NCBI GenBank assembly: GCA_030374765.1
Contig: JARGXX010000105.1
Span: forward strand, 310,001 to 374,000
Direction: 5' to 3'
From: Agarophyton chilense
Taxonomy: Eukaryota > Rhodophyta > Florideophyceae > Gracilariales > Gracilariaceae
Length of the DNA: 64,000 nucleotides
Position 1 is the stretch's first letter. Every line of letters starts with the position of its first letter. The notes beneath the pieces were generated by a model. It did no database searches, was not told the DNA's origin, and was given only the letters and a program-made list of their open reading frames with translations. The position numbers and the translations under genes are program-made. This document shows positions 1 to 12,645 of this stretch, in pieces.

Positions 1-2710
1 TCATGAGCGGAATGGTTTGTGGTTTTGGCGCGATGAAATCGGGAGGTAACCACTCGATACTGCGATGTTGATCAATGTTTGTTAGTTCTGCATCATGAGA
101 ATTCTGCCATTGCTTCGCAATAGGGTACTGTCGTGCTTGAGAGATGTTGGAAGGGGGGGGTGTATCAATTTGAATGGTGGTTGGTATGGTTTGTCAGGAT
201 GTAGCTCGTGCCTTGAATGTTGCTGTGGTACGTGTTGTTGGATCGGTATCTTTGTGATAGGGATGAAAATCTGCAGCTCTAATGGGTTGGTATTGGTTGG
301 TTCTAAGGTTGAAGACTACTATGTGGCTAATTGAGGTGGGATACATTTATCTTACTGGGTCTGCTCGGGGTTCGAGCTTTTTCTTTGGGGCATAAACTGG
401 GATGGTGCCAAGTTCCCCGAACGTGAAGAGTTTGTTGATTGATGGTTTGTGTCCGTACCACATGTGAAATGGAGAGGTTCCTGTGCTGGCATGGTGCATG
501 ATGTTGTATTTGAATACGGTGTCTCTGGCTGCATCTTCCCAGTATTGTTTGTCGAGTTGAGCTGTGTCGAGTACTGCTCTAACTGAGTTCATGAGTGTCC
601 GGTTGAATCGTTCTGCTATGGAGTTTTTTAAGGTTGGTGGGGTGTACGTGAGCGGTGTTGTACTTCATATCTGTTGTATATTTCGTGCATTTTGTTGGAA
701 AGATATTCCTTAGCGTTATCGCTGCGGAAGTAGGTGAGAGGGTGCTGCATATGGTTTCGTATGTGGTGTAGGCTTTGGTCAATGTGTCGAGGGATGTCCG
801 TGCGATCCTTGACGAAATGTGCCATCGTGAAGCGGCTTTTCGCACATATTACCAAGAGTATGTGGTTGTTTCCATGTGTGGATGCCGCTTTTATGGGGCC
901 ACGTGTGTCTGAACTGATGTATGCGCCGGTGGGATATTGGCGCGTTGTGCGTTTGTGTGGTGTGGGGTGTAGCTGCGCATGATGACAGGAGCTGCAGCTT
1001 ATTTTGATGTCTTGTGGGAGTGTGGGAGTGTGGGAGGTAATGCCGGTATGATTCTTTGTTTTGCGGTAAATTCTAGCTTCTTGGGGTGGGCGTGGTTGAG
1101 ACGTATAGGTCAGTCGTATAATAGCATGTTGTCTGTGATCTTCGGTCTTGATGTTGTTGGGTTGCGTAGGGATTTGAGTATTTGGAAGCAAGTTTGTGGG
1201 GAAGCTCGTGATGTGACTGGAGGAGGTTTGATTTTGCTGGTGATACTGTCGGTGGAGGTCCTTTTGGTCTTGGATTTAGCCTTATTGTTTCGTCGGCTTT
1301 GTCGTTTGTGCTTGATTGGAAGAGTTCGTGAATGGTATGCGGTGGGTGCCTTTATGAAGGAAGCTTCGAGACTATACTGACCATGTTTCCATGGTGCCGT
1401 GGCTATGACTCGTGTGTTTGGATTATGTGCATCGATTACGTATCCTTTCGCTGCTTTGAATGCGACTAGTCCGTATCTGTTGGCAAAGTCATTCACGGAG
1501 AGCAGGTTGTGTTTCACGCGCCTGTTTGATACGGCATGAGACTGTATGGTGTTTTTAAAGTTGGTCGAAAGTATGCTGATTGTCCCATGATGGGTGCCCG
1601 GAGTCTGGGAGTTGGTGGCGGTGGTGGTTAGCATTTTCGTAGCTACTGGTGTTCTGAAACGGGTTGGTCGAGGAATGTGTGTAGGGTGCGCTCCGCTGTC
1701 CAGTATGAACGTACCGTTTGTTTCGGTATCGGCTTTTGAGATGGCATCGGCCTGCGGGGGTGGAAGCGGTAGTTGCTGTTGAGCTTGGTTGTATGGAGGA
1801 TAATAGGGGGGGGGGGGGTGGTGTATGCATCATATGTGGTGTATATTGGGGATATGGGTTAGGCATCTGGGTGTAGTGTGCTAGGGGTTTGATGTTCTGA
1901 GACTTGGGGTGGCGTCGATCGTTGCATTCTTGATCGGTGTGAATTGACGGAATTCCCAGGGAGGTATGGAATCGGCAAGGTGTCTGTCCTGGCGGCATGC
2001 GGTGGAGAGGATACTGTGTTCTGCGGTATGGACGGTAAGGGCGTCGTGCGAATTGCCTTCCTCGATATGCGTAGTCCCCGGTGAAGCTCGAGGGTGTAGA
2101 TGTTATAGGGTTTGTACCGTGAAGGGGTTGGTATATGGAGTATAGTTCTTTGAAGGCTCTGGTGAATTCGTTGATTGTTTGAGGTTTAGACATAAGAAGT
2201 GGTCCTAGGATGTGGGTGAGAGTGGGGACTCGACGTAGGCCTGTGATCATGAATTCAATGGTGGTATCTTCGTCTGCGATACTCGGGTATTTGGCTGCAA
2301 TCACTTTCTGGCGTACGTCGATGTGAGCTTGAATGTAGTCGTCTATCTTCTCGTCTGCGTTATAGTTGATACTTTCCGCTTCGCCCTTCAGAAATTTGTG
2401 GTCCTTCTTGGTGGATTTGTTGATTTGAGCTATAATTTTGTGGAGTAGGTCGTGTGGGCTGGGACGGTCTTAGGGTATTAAAATAAGTCCTAGAATCTTG
2501 GACGGGACGCTGGATAGAATTGCTGAGAGTATTTTGGACTGTTTGGTCGTGAAATCGTCGAGTGCTACGGGGTCCGTCGGTTGGGGTGGGTTTCCGGCGA
2601 GATGAGGTGAAGCGCGAATCGTGGTGGCGTATGTTGCTAGTGCGAGGTACCATGGAGCGTATTTGCGAGTGTCTAGTTCAGGAAGTCGTGGTTGTCGATC
2701 GTCTGTCATG
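1..2710 (-). mobile_element. Ty1/copia LTR-retrotransposon fossil A (gag to integrase; runs off the left edge)
   Basis: Minus-strand translations read, in element order, a gag N-terminal part (about 2.4-2.7 kb), a basic gag C-terminal part (about 1.6-2.3 kb), a protease/pre-integrase part with NLLSVNDF (about 1.1-1.6 kb) and an integrase part (about 0.35-1.2 kb). The integrase part has the copia-type target-scene motifs FRSDNAKEY and the later MWYGHKPS block. The order gag-protease-integrase before any reverse transcriptase is diagnostic of Ty1/copia; the RT would lie left of base 1. The copy is heavily decayed, with roughly ten or more breaks, so it is an old fossil. A run of 13 G (1806-1818) lies inside it. 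No LTR was found in the window. Confidence 0.8.
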
Positions 2711-2786
2711 TTGGGGTGTTGTGTTGTGTCTTTTGGGATATGTTTGTCGTTGGCTTCGAGTGTTGCGTTGTGGTATAGTTCTGTCG

Positions 2787-4075
2787 TTATTTCGTCGTTC
2801 TCGCGGATTGTTTGTCGTCGTTGTCGACGGGTGGATCGTGGGTCTTGTGTATTCGTGGTGAAAGGGGTATTGGGAGAAGAAAGGTGGGTTCAAACGTCTT
2901 TTGTTTGCACGAGGGCCATAACATGTGAGAGGAAGACTCTGGCTGACCTTTATTTCGTTCATCTCGTCGTCGTGCTTTTATGTCCGCTGTTTCTACTGTA
3001 ATGTTTGACAGAGGGCAATGATATGGATTGCGGAGATGTTGGGCATGAAATGCGCTGGGTCCACTCGGGATTTGAAATTGGTTTTCTGATGATGGTAGTT
3101 TGGGACTGTTCCTAAGTGTCAGAAAGCAATCATTTGTACCCGTTGCGGGCTGTGATTGTGCTAGAGTGATATGTTGACTTTCCGGTGGCATCGTGTACGG
3201 TAATGTTTTACTAAAAATAACTTTTTTCATAGCGTCTACCCAGAATGATTCGTCGAATTGAGAGTAATGAAGTGCTGCGCGAGTGGTGTTTACAATGGTT
3301 TGGTTGATGCGTTCAGCGAGTGAATTTTCTTGTGGTTGGTGTGGTGTGTTCGATCGGTATTGAATACCTTGCAGATCATAGAGGTTATTCATCTCATTAC
3401 TCTGAAACTCTCGTGCATTTTCGGAGCGGTAGATGGTTGGTGGTTTTTCATGTTGTGCAGTGATGAATGCGATGGCTATAAAGGTGGTGTGTTTGACAGA
3501 AGTACGGTCAGGGATAATGAAAACCATGAGGTATCTGCTGTGACTGTCAATATATCTCAATTAGTGCAGATTTGAATGGAGAGATTGTGGTTGAAATCGT
3601 CCACAAGTGGCGCTACTTATGTATGAACCAATGGGTTTTTTGTTTTGACGTTGGAAAATTGGAACAGGTTATCGATGGGGTAGGTTTTCGCAGGTTTTTT
3701 GGTATTAATGGTAGTGGGTTGCATTTTGCCATACCTTGTAGTTTGTTATGGTTCATGTGGATGAGATTTGTATAGAAGTTAAAGAAAGAGGCTTCTGCTG
3801 GGCTGCGTGGTGGTACTCCGTGAGGTGGTAGAATGAGGCTTAATGAGGGGAGGGGGGGGGGGGGGTGGGGTGTGTGTTTGGGACCTGTGTTCGTGCGGAC
3901 GGTAGTGCAGGCGTTTGTCGCAACATTAGTTTTCGAATCTTGGATAGCTGAGTTTTGGGTGGTTTGGCGGTTCGTTTTCTTGCGGAGCGTGATGGGAGGG
4001 TGCGTGAACCAAGAGCTTTGGGTGTATGGAAAGTTGGAAGAGAGCGTAATGCGTAACAGTTTATATGTCATTGGG
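2787..4075 (-). mobile_element. Ty1/copia fossil B (pre-integrase and integrase fragment)
   Basis: A second copia-type piece in the same orientation as fossil A. About 3.6-3.8 kb reads a gag-pre-integrase-like domain (HMNHNKLQGMAK followed by a C-x2-C-like pair). About 2.9-3.56 kb reads an integrase core with SHSRYLMVF, YRSENAREF and the NTPHQPQENSLAER block, followed by poorly conserved sequence. It is not continuous with fossil A: its integrase directly adjoins the gag start of A, so either A was inserted beside or into B, or two truncated copies were joined. Strongly decayed, several breaks, old. A 14-G run (3852-3865) lies in it. Family assignment is good; exact ends are not visible. Confidence 0.7.
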
Positions 4076-5898
4076 CTGCAACCGTGTGAGGAAGGCAGGG
4101 GTTGTTAATGTTCAGGATGTGCCGGTGGAGTTGTGTGAAGAGTACGGCTTCATATTGGCTTGTTTTACCATGTACGAAGAGCAGTTTGGTGTGTAAGGAC
4201 TTTGTGACAAAACAAGGTGGACGCAGGGGAGGAGTTTCAACGTTGTTTTACGTAATCACATGGTTAGCAGCTGTTAGCGTGGAGAGAGCGATCGCTGGTG
4301 GGAGTGATTTCGGAATCATGCTCATCCAGGTCAAGAGCGGAAGCTGTTTGCGCCAAAACACCATAGTTTGCAACAGCATTATGCCAAAAGATGTTCACTG
4401 ACGTGGTTGCACCTCAGCTTGCGAGAAGCCGAACTCACTTTGTCACCCATCTCTCAACATGGCTCAGCTTTAAACAACTACAGCATAACAAAAGACTTCT
4501 TTCTTGCTCGTGCATGGAATCAGGCATATGAAATCTTTACTTTTGGCGCGCAGCAAAAAAAGGCCACCTTTTACTAGACCGTTTAGAAACAATAAAAGGC
4601 ATTGAAACCAACAGATCTTTCCATTCGTCCAATGAAATCGATAATGACGGGAGCTAAACTGATCGTCAAAAATCGCGTGCGCTTTTCTGATTTTTACAGC
4701 AAGGTGGTGAGCTCGAAGCCGATCTACTTTAGTGAAAACGACGTCATCCGCATTTCCACTGCACTTCCCAATGGAAAGAAGATTAATAACGCAAAATACG
4801 ACATTTGTAAGCCGGTCAAGTGTACGGACGCCTGAAACATACTTCGCTTTTACGAGAACTTCTTAGCAGGAAAAAATGCTCCAAACGCAGAACTCAGTCC
4901 CAGCAAAAGTAGTGCTGTGGATTCAAGCCAACAGGAATCGGTTATAGTAGTTTGTGTAGAGCAATCCAAAATGGGGAAATACCTCTCGGGTGTTCGAGTC
5001 CTGCTCTCGCGAAGAGGGGTACCTCAGCGAACGAGCCTTCGTGCCACCGATGTGTGGGTGTAAGACCACAGTGGTTCAGGCAATACCTACGACTGTGATA
5101 ACCCAGGAAAAGGGGTAGAATCAAAGGTGGATCCAAGGACAAGGATATTCCGTGGACGACAGCAAAGTGTAAGGCGAAAATGTAGGGCGAAAGAGGACGC
5201 ACGACCAAGCGTACAGACCTATGAAAGGGGTATCCACACTGGATAAACGAAACAAAGACGGGTAAAAACTACCCTATACAGAGGCGGTGTACTGTCCAAA
5301 ACACAGGAAAACCAACAAAAGAAAGAAACACACCAATAACAATGGTACAGTGACGACTGAGCTTCCCGACGGTATAGATTAGACGAACCGGTCGCGGTTC
5401 CTCCCGTTAAGAGACGGAGACTCGCGTAGACGACATATTCTAGAGCCAAGCACTTGGTCGCCCTTTGCTTGGTGGTAGTGATGGCGGTGAAGCCATCACT
5501 CAAGTCTAAACTAGACAGTGAACTACACGTGTAGACTATAATAGTGCAAGCCAACTCTGGTCCATACACGTATCATGTGTGTAACCCCAGCCTTGCATGT
5601 ACATCCGTTTAGTACGGTACTACTGTAGAGACTTTAATAACATACCTTCTTAGGTGTCTAAAATACTAAAAACTAATACTACTCATAACATCGGATGACG
5701 TGGTCCCCGATATATCGGATGCCATCTAAATGGTGCCTCGACCTGTTCTACGAGCGCGCGTTGCTCTACAGTTTGGCAACGATTTCTAGCCCTTCATCAT
5801 CCTGCGCGATCTCATTGAAGACGAAGTTTTCTTCCATGCGGGGGTGGGCGGAAAGATGGAGTACTTGGGATCCATTACACACAGAACTAAGGTAGATA
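4076..5898. other. Unassigned stretch; possible LTR-like sequence at 4.95-5.69 kb
   Basis: No gene recognised. A 77-codon open frame (4602-4835, +) has no family I know. The block from about 4956 (TGTGTAGAG) to 5689 (CATAACA) begins TG and ends CA, and on the minus strand starts TGTTATGAG, as copia LTRs commonly do. It could be an LTR of one of the neighbouring copia fossils, but I found no second copy in the window. A GTTCGAGTCC box at about 5000 resembles a pol III B box, without a convincing tRNA fold around it. Confidence 0.2.
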
Positions 5899-6030
5899 CA
5901 GTGCGTTTCAAAAACATATCCCTTTACAAAAACTGCGCCAAAAAGGCATTTCACGTACTGTAGAGCACATTTCACAACAAATAAAAACCACTAAGTCAAT
6001 AACACTGTTTCAAAAGTATATCCTTTATAC
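5899..6030 (+). repeat. Left IR/DR end of the Tc1 element
   Basis: Outer repeat 5899-5923 and inner repeat about 6004-6030 share CTGTTTCAAAA-like and CATATCC/TATATCC cores, 102 bp apart. They are the likely transposase binding sites. The mirrored pair is at about 7067-7091 and 7173-7197. Confidence 0.8.
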
Positions 6031-6046
6031 AATCATTCGCTCAATT

Positions 6047-7041
6047 ATGGCTCGTGGCGCACCTCTGACACGCTCTGAACAGCTGGAAATCATGGGATTA
6101 GTAGGTCAGGGTATGATTCCAGCAGATATAGCCCGAAAACTCAAGCGCAGCCCAAAAACAATCAGCAACTTCATCAAAAACCCCGCTACACACGGAACAA
6201 AGCGTTCAACCGGCCGTCCTACGGCACTAAGCTCGGCCGATAAGCGTGGAATTAAGCGAGAACTATGCCGCAACACTCCATCTTGCGGAAAAATTGTCAA
6301 AAATCTAAATTTGCCTCTATCAAGATCTACAATATGGCTTGAAGTCAACCGTCAAAATTTGTTCAAGTACACAAAAACGAGGAAAACTTTTTTTTTAAAA
6401 GATAATCACAAGAAAAATCGAGTTGAATGGTGTCCTCAAAAGGCTTATTGGAAAACGGAATGGAATAATGTTATCTTTTCCGAAGAAAAAAAGTTTAACC
6501 GTGATGGTCCAGATTGCTATAAATTTTATTGGCATGATCTACGAAAAGAAAAGAAGGAATTTGTGACTAGGCATGAAGGAGGGGCATCAGTAATGGTTTT
6601 GGCTGGAATCTTCACGAAACGAGCAACTGATATGGCTTTTGTTGAAACTAAAATGAACTCTGAGAAGTATGCTGAGTTCTAGAAAACTATCTTTTACCTT
6701 TTTCATACTGTATGCACGGAGAAGAATTCATTTTTCAGCAAGATAATGCACCTGTGCATAAGTCTAATTCTATGAAACAGTGGTTCAATAGTCTAAATAT
6801 GTCGGTTATGGAATGGCCTGCGCGCTCTCCTGACCTCAACTCTATCGAAAACATTTGGGGAATGCTGGCCCGAATGGTTTATGGGCAAGGAAGGCAATTT
6901 GATACAGTTTTTGATCTGAAAAATTGTATCAAAGATTGCTGGGAAAATATTGACTGTAATGCTATCAATCCTTTTATAGAATCAATGCCAAAGCGTTGTA
7001 TAAGTGTTATACAGGCTAGAGGAGCAAAAATAAACTACTGA
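6047..7041 (+). pseudogene. Tc1-type transposase, broken
   Basis: Cut-and-paste transposase. The first part (6047-6682, ATG start) carries the paired-like helix-turn-helix: LTRSEQLEIMGLVGQGM followed by IARKLKRSPKTISNFI, then the RPTALS linker and a second HTH. The catalytic part reads VIFSEEKKFN, where Tc1 proteins usually have FSDE, so the first acidic residue appears as Glu. The second part (6712-7041) has FQQDNAPVH and PDLNSIEN; the spacing from this Asp to the Glu is 34 residues, i.e. DD34E, the Tc1 subfamily. The two parts are in different frames and the first ends in a TAG at 6680, so this copy is unlikely to make active enzyme. It may remain mobilisable if an intact source exists elsewhere. 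Confidence 0.85.
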
Positions 7042-7066
7042 ACTCGCGTTGGAATAAAAAGGATGC

Positions 7067-7197
7067 AATAAAGGTTATGATTTTGAAACAGTTTTTTTAC
7101 TTGAAAATTTTTTCACACTGATTTTGTTAGTTTTACTGTAGCCAAAACGTCGATTTTTGGAAAATTTGCGCGAGGGATATGATTTTGAAACAGACTT
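7067..7197 (-). repeat. Right IR/DR end of the Tc1 element
   Basis: Inner repeat about 7067-7091 and outer repeat 7173-7197, inverted relative to the left end, with the same 102-bp spacing between GAAAC cores. Confidence 0.8.
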
Positions 7198-7199
7198 TA

Positions 7200-8640
7200 T
7201 GTGTGCACCAGTTGGATTGCGCACTGCCATCAAACCCATTTGTCTAAAGACCAAACGGTAAAATTATATTTACCCAATTAACTGCGCACAGCTGTCCTCA
7301 CATTTACCTCTTTGATGTCCACCCGTGGAGATGCTGTTAGTTTTTTCAAGTTCTATGTTATTATTTTTGCCCTTCAGAATTGTCCGATTGATCTGTATGA
7401 GAGCATCTCTACCGGAGTTTCTATTCGCTATTTTTGTGCTACACGTGTGTGTCTTTAATTGGGTAGCTCTAGGCTCCATAACGGTTACATTACGATAAGA
7501 GTGACAGCTCTTGCCAAAATGATCTCCTATTCAGGATCTATCTTTTCAGAAAAAGGACTTGATCTTCAACATGAACTTCTTCCAAAAAAAGACTCCAACG
7601 ATGATGAAAACCTTGCATATTCCATTGCAACAGGTATATTGCTTGGAATAGAAACAGGCGACAAAAAACCGTCCCAAAATGGTTCTATACAAGGAAAACG
7701 TCCGAATATTCAACGTGATTTTGATGGAACCACTTGGCGATTCGCGTTGCAGTAGTGGAAGTTGGATTTCAGGATGGGCATCCCCAGTTTTGTGGGCATA
7801 GATGAGCTCAATAATCTTGAGAATAGTGCGGGTGTACTGTTTAGGTGTTGGCGCCAATTTCTGGCCAGTGGCGTGGCTGTGTATGGCAATTCTATTGAAT
7901 AGGATAGTAGCCAATCTAGGCCTATTGATGGGTTAATTACGACCGAAGCGCTTACTATTTGGACCCAATTACTAACGGATACGAATAAATTTTTCTGGTA
8001 GAGATGCGTTTCGTCCCTATTCTAAAAAAATTATCAAATAGCCTGTCCGGTAGAGATACCCTAACACTTCTATTGTTTGTATCACTCTTTTAGTTGATGC
8101 TGATGCTTTTGCTAGTTTTGACACCAACGGTTCGTAAGTCGTCATAGCCAGCAATTCTTTACTCAAACGCAGCTGCTTCCGGTTCGTATAGCATATCTTG
8201 CTATCGCAAATGATGGTGATTAGGCGTAGCTGCATCCAGTCGGCGCTTCTTGGGCTTCACCGGAAGGTTTGAGAATAAAGACTCGAGGATTTGATAAAGA
8301 CTTCATCGTTGCGCTCAAAGCCAGACGCATGGAGAGTATGACGAAGTGCTCGTGAACCCATATCGCGAAATCAACGAAACAAAGCGTGATGAATGAAGCC
8401 TTGCGTGAGGTCACAGACAGAACCCTAGTGTAATTAAAAAGGCAAACCCCTTTTTTGGGAGGTTGTCATATCTCTGTGTGTCGCCATGTCATGATCCCAA
8501 ACCTTCGCCAGTGACCGTATTCTCCTCGGTTTCTGGTCATCACCGTTAAGCCTGCGAAGAAGCGCAGCCCTCCGTAAACCAACTGTCTGTGTTGAGGCCT
8601 TCTTAGAGCAGTTTTCGGACGAGAAGACAACGTCGAAGTC
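7200..8640. other. No recognisable gene
   Basis: Only short open frames on both strands (the longest 122 codons, minus strand, 7546-7914), none with a recognisable motif or signal. The sequence is AT-rich and looks like non-coding or thoroughly decayed DNA between the Tc1 element and the relic that follows. Confidence 0.4.
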
Positions 8641-10407
8641 TTTCAAAGGAACAGATCGCCGTTTAGCAAGCTAGTGATATCATCGCAAGGGTCATCAAGC
8701 ATGCAGAACAAGCAAGTCTCTATTGACCCCGGCCCGCCTCCTGGGTCTAAGCGGTGCTGTGACTGCTTGCAGCCTCTTACGAACAGTTCGCATACCGTTT
8801 TCGCTTCCCGACAGCTGACGCTGTCTAATATTCCCATAGAAGATAACCCTTTCCGGCAAAAGGAGGGTCGTAACTCGTCCAAAAATCCCCTCAGACTGTG
8901 CCCCTCTTATGACAAATAATTTGGTCTCATCGCAAAGGTTCTGACAGATTCCAAGACCGACATATCCCCGTCAGTTGGAGGAGAAACAACTACTTATCAT
9001 GGAATGAACTCCTTTTTATGGAATGAACGAGTGATTATCAACAAGCGCAGACGGCTCAACCAAGCTACAGGACGGTTTGAATATTCTGATAACAGGCGAA
9101 AGAAAGAACGAGTCTGTGTAGTATGCCAGATATGCAAATCAACCGAAAACCTGTCGCTGTTTTCTTCACAGGCCAGTATTTCACGTTCTGAAACCACTAC
9201 AACAGCGTCTACAGGGCTACGTACAGTGCTAGAAGAGCTCCATGTGAGCGATGGTACATCGCATGAATCGAACAGGAAACGGACAGAAAATGGGTCGCCT
9301 CCCCCCCCGACGGAGGGCACAAGATGCAGTCAAGAGCTTTTACTTACTTCATGTACAAGATGTCAAATGTCGTGAATCGCGCAAGCACTTGAGCGAGAAA
9401 GAGCTACAAAATGTTTCGAAATTGTTCACGAATAGAAGTGCAACACTGAATGAGACGTTTGAGGCAGGAATGATTTTCAAACTTCTTTGGCAAAAGTGCG
9501 GGGACCACAAACACATTTGACACAAGCACTACACAGTCCTTAAAAATCTCTTGGCCGAAGCGAAGTATGACGAATGTCCCTGCTGTCGTTCGGAAGGTGT
9601 CAGGTCGCGAAACTCTTGTTCTGTTTTCTCAACGAACTCATAGTTGTGCGGAACAAGTTGTTTTGGAAGAAACCTGTGTAGCTCTGCTGTCGCAAAGAGC
9701 CAAGGATTCACGCTCAACACATCACTTGCAAGATCACAGAAGTCATACATCAGCAGGCAGTGAAAAGCGTTTACCTTCCCCCCCTGAGATACGCAGACGG
9801 CATTGAGGAAGCTGCAAACTGCGCCTCACAAATTGTTAAGAATGCAGCACGAGTCTGTCAGAGATGTTACATGACTGTGAAAAGTAAGATTGGTGGGAAG
9901 TTCACCTTCAAACCGGACGGGTTTCCGGACGTGGAGATGTACGAAGTTTGTGCACATTACGATCATTTTCTTCATGGAGAACACAGTATCGGGAAAACAG
10001 TGCGACTCAAAGAGATGTACGACAAGTATACATGCTTGTTTATTAATTCTATTTCGAAGTTCAGCAGCCCAAAGAAGCCGCACGGACCGTCATCCACGTC
10101 TAATCCGAAGCCACGGCCGAAATGTTACCGCATATTTTGCCGTATCGTGGCTTCCGTGTGCAAGATGTGTATTTTTGTCGGTTGTCCAAGTTCTATGGGA
10201 CGAGGATTGCTCGCAGCATCTCTTGCAACAGTCAAGAGTTCCGTTAATGATGACGTCGTCACTTCGATCGAAGAAAAGATACAACTACCATCACCGGTTG
10301 CTATCCAAGGCCAATTGAGATTTTTATGCGGCCACTACAAGACTAAGAGTGTTGCATAAACCAACGGGGTATTTTCGTTAGAAGAAGAGCTCAAGGTCGT
10401 ACCGGTT

Positions 10408-12290
10408 TTGTTGTGGACACATATGTTTACCACGGTGGAGTCAAGTAGAGAGCGATTGATGCGGCAGCTCATATTGAAGAAAATGCAGGGTGACTTATTG
10501 AGGTTGCTACTACTTGCTGGAAATCAGCTCAACGTCTCGCTGGTGGCTCTAGCTTCTCTTCCGAGGCATTCTTTTCGCAAAGTTATTCGCGTCCTAAGCC
10601 TTATCCAGTTCCAATGCTTCACACTTGATGCCTCCGCATTCGGACCACTGCTCTGGGGTTTGTCGGCTGGTATCGCAACGAGAGGAGGCAGTGCCCTTCT
10701 CGAGGTTTCAAATGAATTGGGTGCTACGTTCCACCCCAACGTCATGAATCGTTATAAAGATGCTTGGATGAAAGAAGCGTTGTCGACGCCTTTTTCAGAG
10801 CACATTAAGCAGGACAGCTATGTGGCTTTTTCTCACGACAACATCGACGCAGACCTACACAGGACGAAAGTTTTCAAGGACACTCGCTCGAAATCCTTTC
10901 ACAGGACGATTGCTGTAGCTCAGAAATCTTCTGTTCACTCGCTGATACGGACTAGTTTGCGACACACCTCATTGAATGCAAGGTTTGAAAATGCTTCAAA
11001 GCTACTAACACCGATAAGTAAGGAAAGAATCAGCATCCGAAATGCGAAAGAGTTGCTGTCGGATGCGTAGGAGTCTTTTCTGAGAATCTGCTGTCTCCTG
11101 ATTCATCGAAAGGTGCAACTCTCGGGAACTTCGTATCAACCTGCTTGGAGGGTCACGCCACGAGAACAGCTACAGAAATCGATCATTTGCAATTCCTTGA
11201 CCTGCCTTTGAACAGTTCTGCCACAGCCGAGAAGGTACTAGAATGTTACCAGAAGGCCTCTATGGCGCGCGCTACCGAGGACAAAGCTAGTCACGTTTTA
11301 TGCATCGCCGATTGCCCTCCATACCTACGCCTATTGCAAGCACTCTATGATGACTTTCCTTCTGGACAAAGAAACTCAGAACTGGATGCTGTCGTTCCTG
11401 TCCCCGGTGGGATGCATTTCTTTACTATGGGTCTTTGCGCCGTTGCCAAAAGGCTCTGCTACCATGCCTTCATAAGTTCACTCGTTCATTTGTCTGGATT
11501 AATGGAAGGGGCACCTTCCCGGTTTCTACAATGCAAGGATCCAAAAACCAATCTTCGAGTCTTTGGACAAGTGGCGAGTGCATGCGGTCGCGTGATAATC
11601 GACAGCTTGGTGCGAACAGGAGATCTCGAAGATGACCATCTGCTCCATTTTCGTGCTGGCGAATGCCGGCGGACTGTGCATGAAAAAGCCGATTTGCTTC
11701 GAGCCTCTTCCGATACATCATCTGCGACGAACGCGGAGGAAGATCAACCGTTGGTTCTGTCATCAGCGTTTGTGGGGAAGGAATTGCTTCGCGCTGGCCA
11801 CAAGATTTAGGAAGCTCTCGAGAAAAAAGCCGCGCGACATGGGGAAAACAACTTTCGACACTTCGCTTTAGATTTGTACACAGGTGTTCTAGTTCCTTGT
11901 CTCATGTGTCGCTACTTGTCAAGAGCCGGACAAGTAGAACAGCGTACAGAAATGGTGAAGGAACTGGCTCCTGCCCTGTTTTGAACCGGCAAGACTAATT
12001 ACTACAAGGTCCTACTCTATTATTTTCGGGAGCTAGAATGCGTCCCGCCGCCGGTTCGCGAAGCCATGTTGCAAGTAGACATGACGCCATCCAATTTGTC
12101 TGGTATGAATCCCTTTGGAAACATCGAGCAAGATGAAACCCTAGAGCAGGTAGAGGTGCTCAGCACAAAGGAAAATGCAAGGTACCAGAGCAGAGAGTCT
12201 TTGAAGAAAAGCTTCTACACATCGGGAAAACTCGGGAAGGCATACAATACTCTACAAAGTTCCGTGTCAACTCCGAAAGCTGAAAAATAA
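10408..12290 (+). pseudogene. Relic core module (DNID / EQ motifs)
   Basis: The core of the large relic. DNIDADLHRT followed about 20 residues later by KSFHRTIAVAQ resembles the DNIDHN...SFHGTGI signature of the animal proteins. Further on, a PGGMHF hydrophobic block, a YTGVLVPCLMCRYL-type helix, a TNYYKVLLYYFREL segment and EQDETLEQ correspond in order to the FFA...NYAR...EQNN blocks of the same family. The conserved Asp, His and Glu suggest an enzyme or DNA-binding core, but its activity is unknown. It is broken in several places. Confidence rests on order and spacing of motifs, not on a database search. Confidence 0.5.
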
Positions 12291-12645
12291 TGGCTGAGGT
12301 CTGACTACGAAAAGAGTCTCTCAAGTGGGGCTTTCAAGATGTTTCAGTTTCTTTGCTGCTCTCATGACAGAGCTTCATGGTTCGGATCCGAACACTGCAG
12401 CCTTCCAGTGCTTACCAACGTCTTACTGTCTCCACCGCTAGTCGTGACCGCAGCACAGCAAAAGAAGCTTCTCAAAATGAGGCAAGCAAGGCGGGAAGCT
12501 ATGGACAGAGTGGGGGGGGCGCTTTGTCCCAGAGTTTCGGTCTAAGGCCTCACAGAGTGAGAAGAAGGAAGCCAACGATAAGAAAAAGGATGCTCTAGAA
12601 TTTTTTAATGATCGATTCAAGCAACGCGAAGCTCAGGGGAGCTCC

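Larger units (their letters stand above)
5899..7197 (+). mobile_element. Tc1-family DNA transposon (DD34E), IR/DR type, 1.3 kb
   Basis: The element is bounded by TA dinucleotides (5897-5898 and 7198-7199), the Tc1/mariner target duplication. The outer 25 bases at each end are inverted repeats agreeing at 21 of 25 positions (GTTTCAAAA-CATATCCCT core). A second pair of the same motif lies 102 bp inward on both sides (GTTTC at 5905 and 6007 on the left, GAAAC at 7085 and 7187 on the right). This is the doubled-repeat (IR/DR) arrangement known from Sleeping Beauty-like Tc1 elements. Between them lies a transposase gene on the plus strand. A truncated relative lies at 51.7 kb. The element length (about 1,300 bp) is typical of the family. 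Confidence 0.9.

Noticed and set aside
4985-5030. Possible tRNA (GTTCGAGTCC T-loop-like box)
   Set aside because: The flanking bases do not pair into a T-stem, acceptor or anticodon arm.
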